From Methylocystis sp. L43 (lineage in GTDB: Bacteria; Pseudomonadota; Alphaproteobacteria; Rhizobiales; Beijerinckiaceae), in NCBI RefSeq assembly GCF_015709525.1, contig NZ_JADNRA010000029.1:81474-145473 (forward strand): 64,000 nucleotides of DNA. The letters run 5' to 3'. The translations under genes and the position numbers were made by a program. Each line of letters opens with the position of its first letter. The first letter of the stretch is position 1. The notes under the pieces are model-generated. The model saw nothing but the letters and a program-made list of their open reading frames with translations. It made no database searches and had not been told where the DNA came from. Below, in pieces: positions 63,011 through 64,000 of this stretch.

Positions 63011-63319
63011 TTAGAGCTTGATCTCGACATCCACGCCGGCGGCGAGATCGAGCTTCATGAGCGCGTCCACCGTTTGCGGGGTGGGATCGACGATGTCGAG
63101 AACGCGTTTATGCGTTCTGATCTCGAACTGTTCGCGCGACTTCTTGTCGATATGCGGCGAACGGTTCACCGTGAATTTTTCGATGCGCGTCGGAAGCGGA
63201 ATCGGACCGCGGACCTGAGCGCCCGTGCGCTTGGCCGTCGAGACGATCTCCTTCGTCGACGTGTCGAGAATCCGGTGATCGAACGCCTTAAGGCGAATCC
63301 GGATATTTTGACCGTTCAT
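63011..63319 (-). CDS. rpsJ: 30S ribosomal protein S10
   Basis: 102 residues. [20 protein letters not shown] and [20 protein letters not shown] are near-invariant S10 (NusE) sequences. GGTCCTAAAGGACGG just upstream can form a small stem around the ribosome site. First gene of the S10 operon, after tuf. Confidence 0.98.
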   Translation of the reverse strand: MNGQNIRIRLKAFDHRILDTSTKEIVSTAKRTGAQVRGPIPLPTRIEKFTVNRSPHIDKKSREQFEIRTHKRVLDIVDPTPQTVDALMKLDLAAGVDVEIKL

Positions 63320-63338
63320 TTTTCCGTCCTTTAGGACC

Positions 63339-63356
63339 GCGAGCAGTTCTGCTCGC
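63339..63356 (-). promoter_or_regulatory. Hairpin in the tuf-rpsJ gap
   Basis: GCGAGCA (63339-63345) pairs with TGCTCGC (63350-63356) around GTTC, 20 bases upstream of the rpsJ ATG. No T-run on the minus strand. Candidate leader structure for the S10 operon. Confidence 0.4.
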
Positions 63357-63431
63357 CTTCATGCGCCGCGCGCCGTTGCGCGCGACTTATTTCACAAGAG
63401 CGAGCGCTTGGCCCGCGGCCCGGGATTCGCT

Positions 63432-64000
63432 TTACTCGATGATGCTGGCGACGACGCCGGCGCCGACCGTTCGGCCGCCTTCGCGGATGGCGAAGCGCAG
63501 CTTCTCCTCCATGGCGATCGGCACGATCAGCGCGACTTCCATCGTCACATTGTCGCCCGGCATCACCATCTCCACGCCCTCGGGCAGCGTGACGATGCCG
63601 GTCACGTCCGTCGTGCGGAAGTAGAATTGCGGGCGATAGTTGGTGAAGAACGGCGTATGACGGCCGCCCTCTTCCTTGGTGAGGATATACGCCTCAGCCT
63701 TGAACTTCGTGTGCGGCTTCACCGAGCCCGGCTTGCACAGCACCTGGCCGCGCTCGACGTCCTCGCGCTTCGTGCCGCGCAGCAGGCAGCCGACATTGTC
63801 GCCCGCCTCGCCCTGGTCGAGCAGCTTGCGGAACATCTCGACGCCCGTCACCGTCGACTTCGTCGTCGGACGGATGCCGACGATCTCGACTTCCTCGCCC
63901 ACCTTGATCACGCCGCGCTCGATGCGCCCCGTCACCACCGTGCCGCGGCCCGAAATCGAGAACACGTCCTCGACCGGCATCAGGAACGGCTGATCCTTCG
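63432..64000 (-). CDS. tuf: Elongation factor Tu (N-terminal part beyond window)
   Basis: The last 189 residues of EF-Tu: domain 2 begins [20 protein letters not shown], with [19 protein letters not shown], and domain 3 contains [20 protein letters not shown]. The G domain lies past the right edge. Delivers aminoacyl-tRNA to the ribosome. tuf ahead of rpsJ is the usual alphaproteobacterial str-S10 order. Confidence 0.98.
   Translation of the reverse strand, partial: KDQPFLMPVEDVFSISGRGTVVTGRIERGVIKVGEEVEIVGIRPTTKSTVTGVEMFRKLLDQGEAGDNVGCLLRGTKREDVERGQVLCKPGSVKPHTKFKAEAYILTKEEGGRHTPFFTNYRPQFYFRTTDVTGIVTLPEGVEMVMPGDNVTMEVALIVPIAMEEKLRFAIREGGRTVGAGVVASIIE

Noticed and set aside
36..64000. CRISPR array or phage cluster
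   Set aside because: No regularly spaced direct repeats, Cas genes, integrase, terminase or capsid-like products were found in the window.

Overview
The window is a high-GC alphaproteobacterial chromosome segment, most likely from the Hyphomicrobiales (Rhizobiales). The evidence is the gene style, the GAAC-N7-GAAC LexA box, the imuA-imuB-dnaE2 mutasome and the short palindromic intergenic repeats. A methanotroph or Beijerinckiaceae/Methylocystaceae relative would fit, but no methane-oxidation gene is present, so that is only a guess.

Layout, left to right. Positions 1-1.6 kb hold three small redox or NTF2-type genes on the plus strand. At 1.7-5.1 kb a leftward arsenic operon, arsR-arsI-arsC-arsD-arsA, has an operator overlapping the arsR start and no efflux pump gene. 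At 5.3-7.3 kb there are small genes, an orphan tRNA 3' end and a degraded outer-membrane receptor-like remnant in AT-richer DNA. At 7.3-11.35 kb lies a rightward cluster of secreted repeat proteins with curlin-like repeats plus a porin-like barrel, closed by a strong terminator. This is the best candidate for an undescribed surface-fibre (amyloid-like) system. At 11.4-13.8 kb are a MORN-repeat protein, a lytic transglycosylase and a Cys-rich secreted protein.

At 14.0-23.4 kb is a surface-glycan region. Its first half (GT61, sulfotransferase, beta-helix protein, methyltransferase) is clearly AT-richer and looks acquired. Its second half holds a 1003-residue repeat/GT2/GH99-like enzyme, a small protein with the same repeat, and a GT4 enzyme. 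At 23.5-29.1 kb is a galactose module: a leftward operon galK-galT plus the two subunits of a 3-oxoacid-type CoA-transferase, diverging from a GH42 beta-galactosidase. At 29.1-35.3 kb are an MgtE-like transporter, two small genes (one an HMA2-like domain protein), and a leftward P2A-type cation ATPase translationally coupled to a very divergent MetK-like protein. At 35.9-38.8 kb a secreted catalase-like protein is coupled to a diheme c-type cytochrome.

At 39.0-44.6 kb is the SOS mutasome imuA-imuB-dnaE2, with a LexA box 8 bases upstream of imuA. From 44.8 kb to the end everything reads leftward: tuf (partial) and the S10-spc-alpha ribosomal operons through rplQ, followed by a DegP-type protease, cutA, sppA, ihfB and a LapA-domain gene. 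rpmJ is missing from the ribosomal cluster. rplE carries a long Lys/Ala/Glu-rich N-terminal extension.

All functional calls come from reading motifs, gene order and family knowledge; no database search was run.
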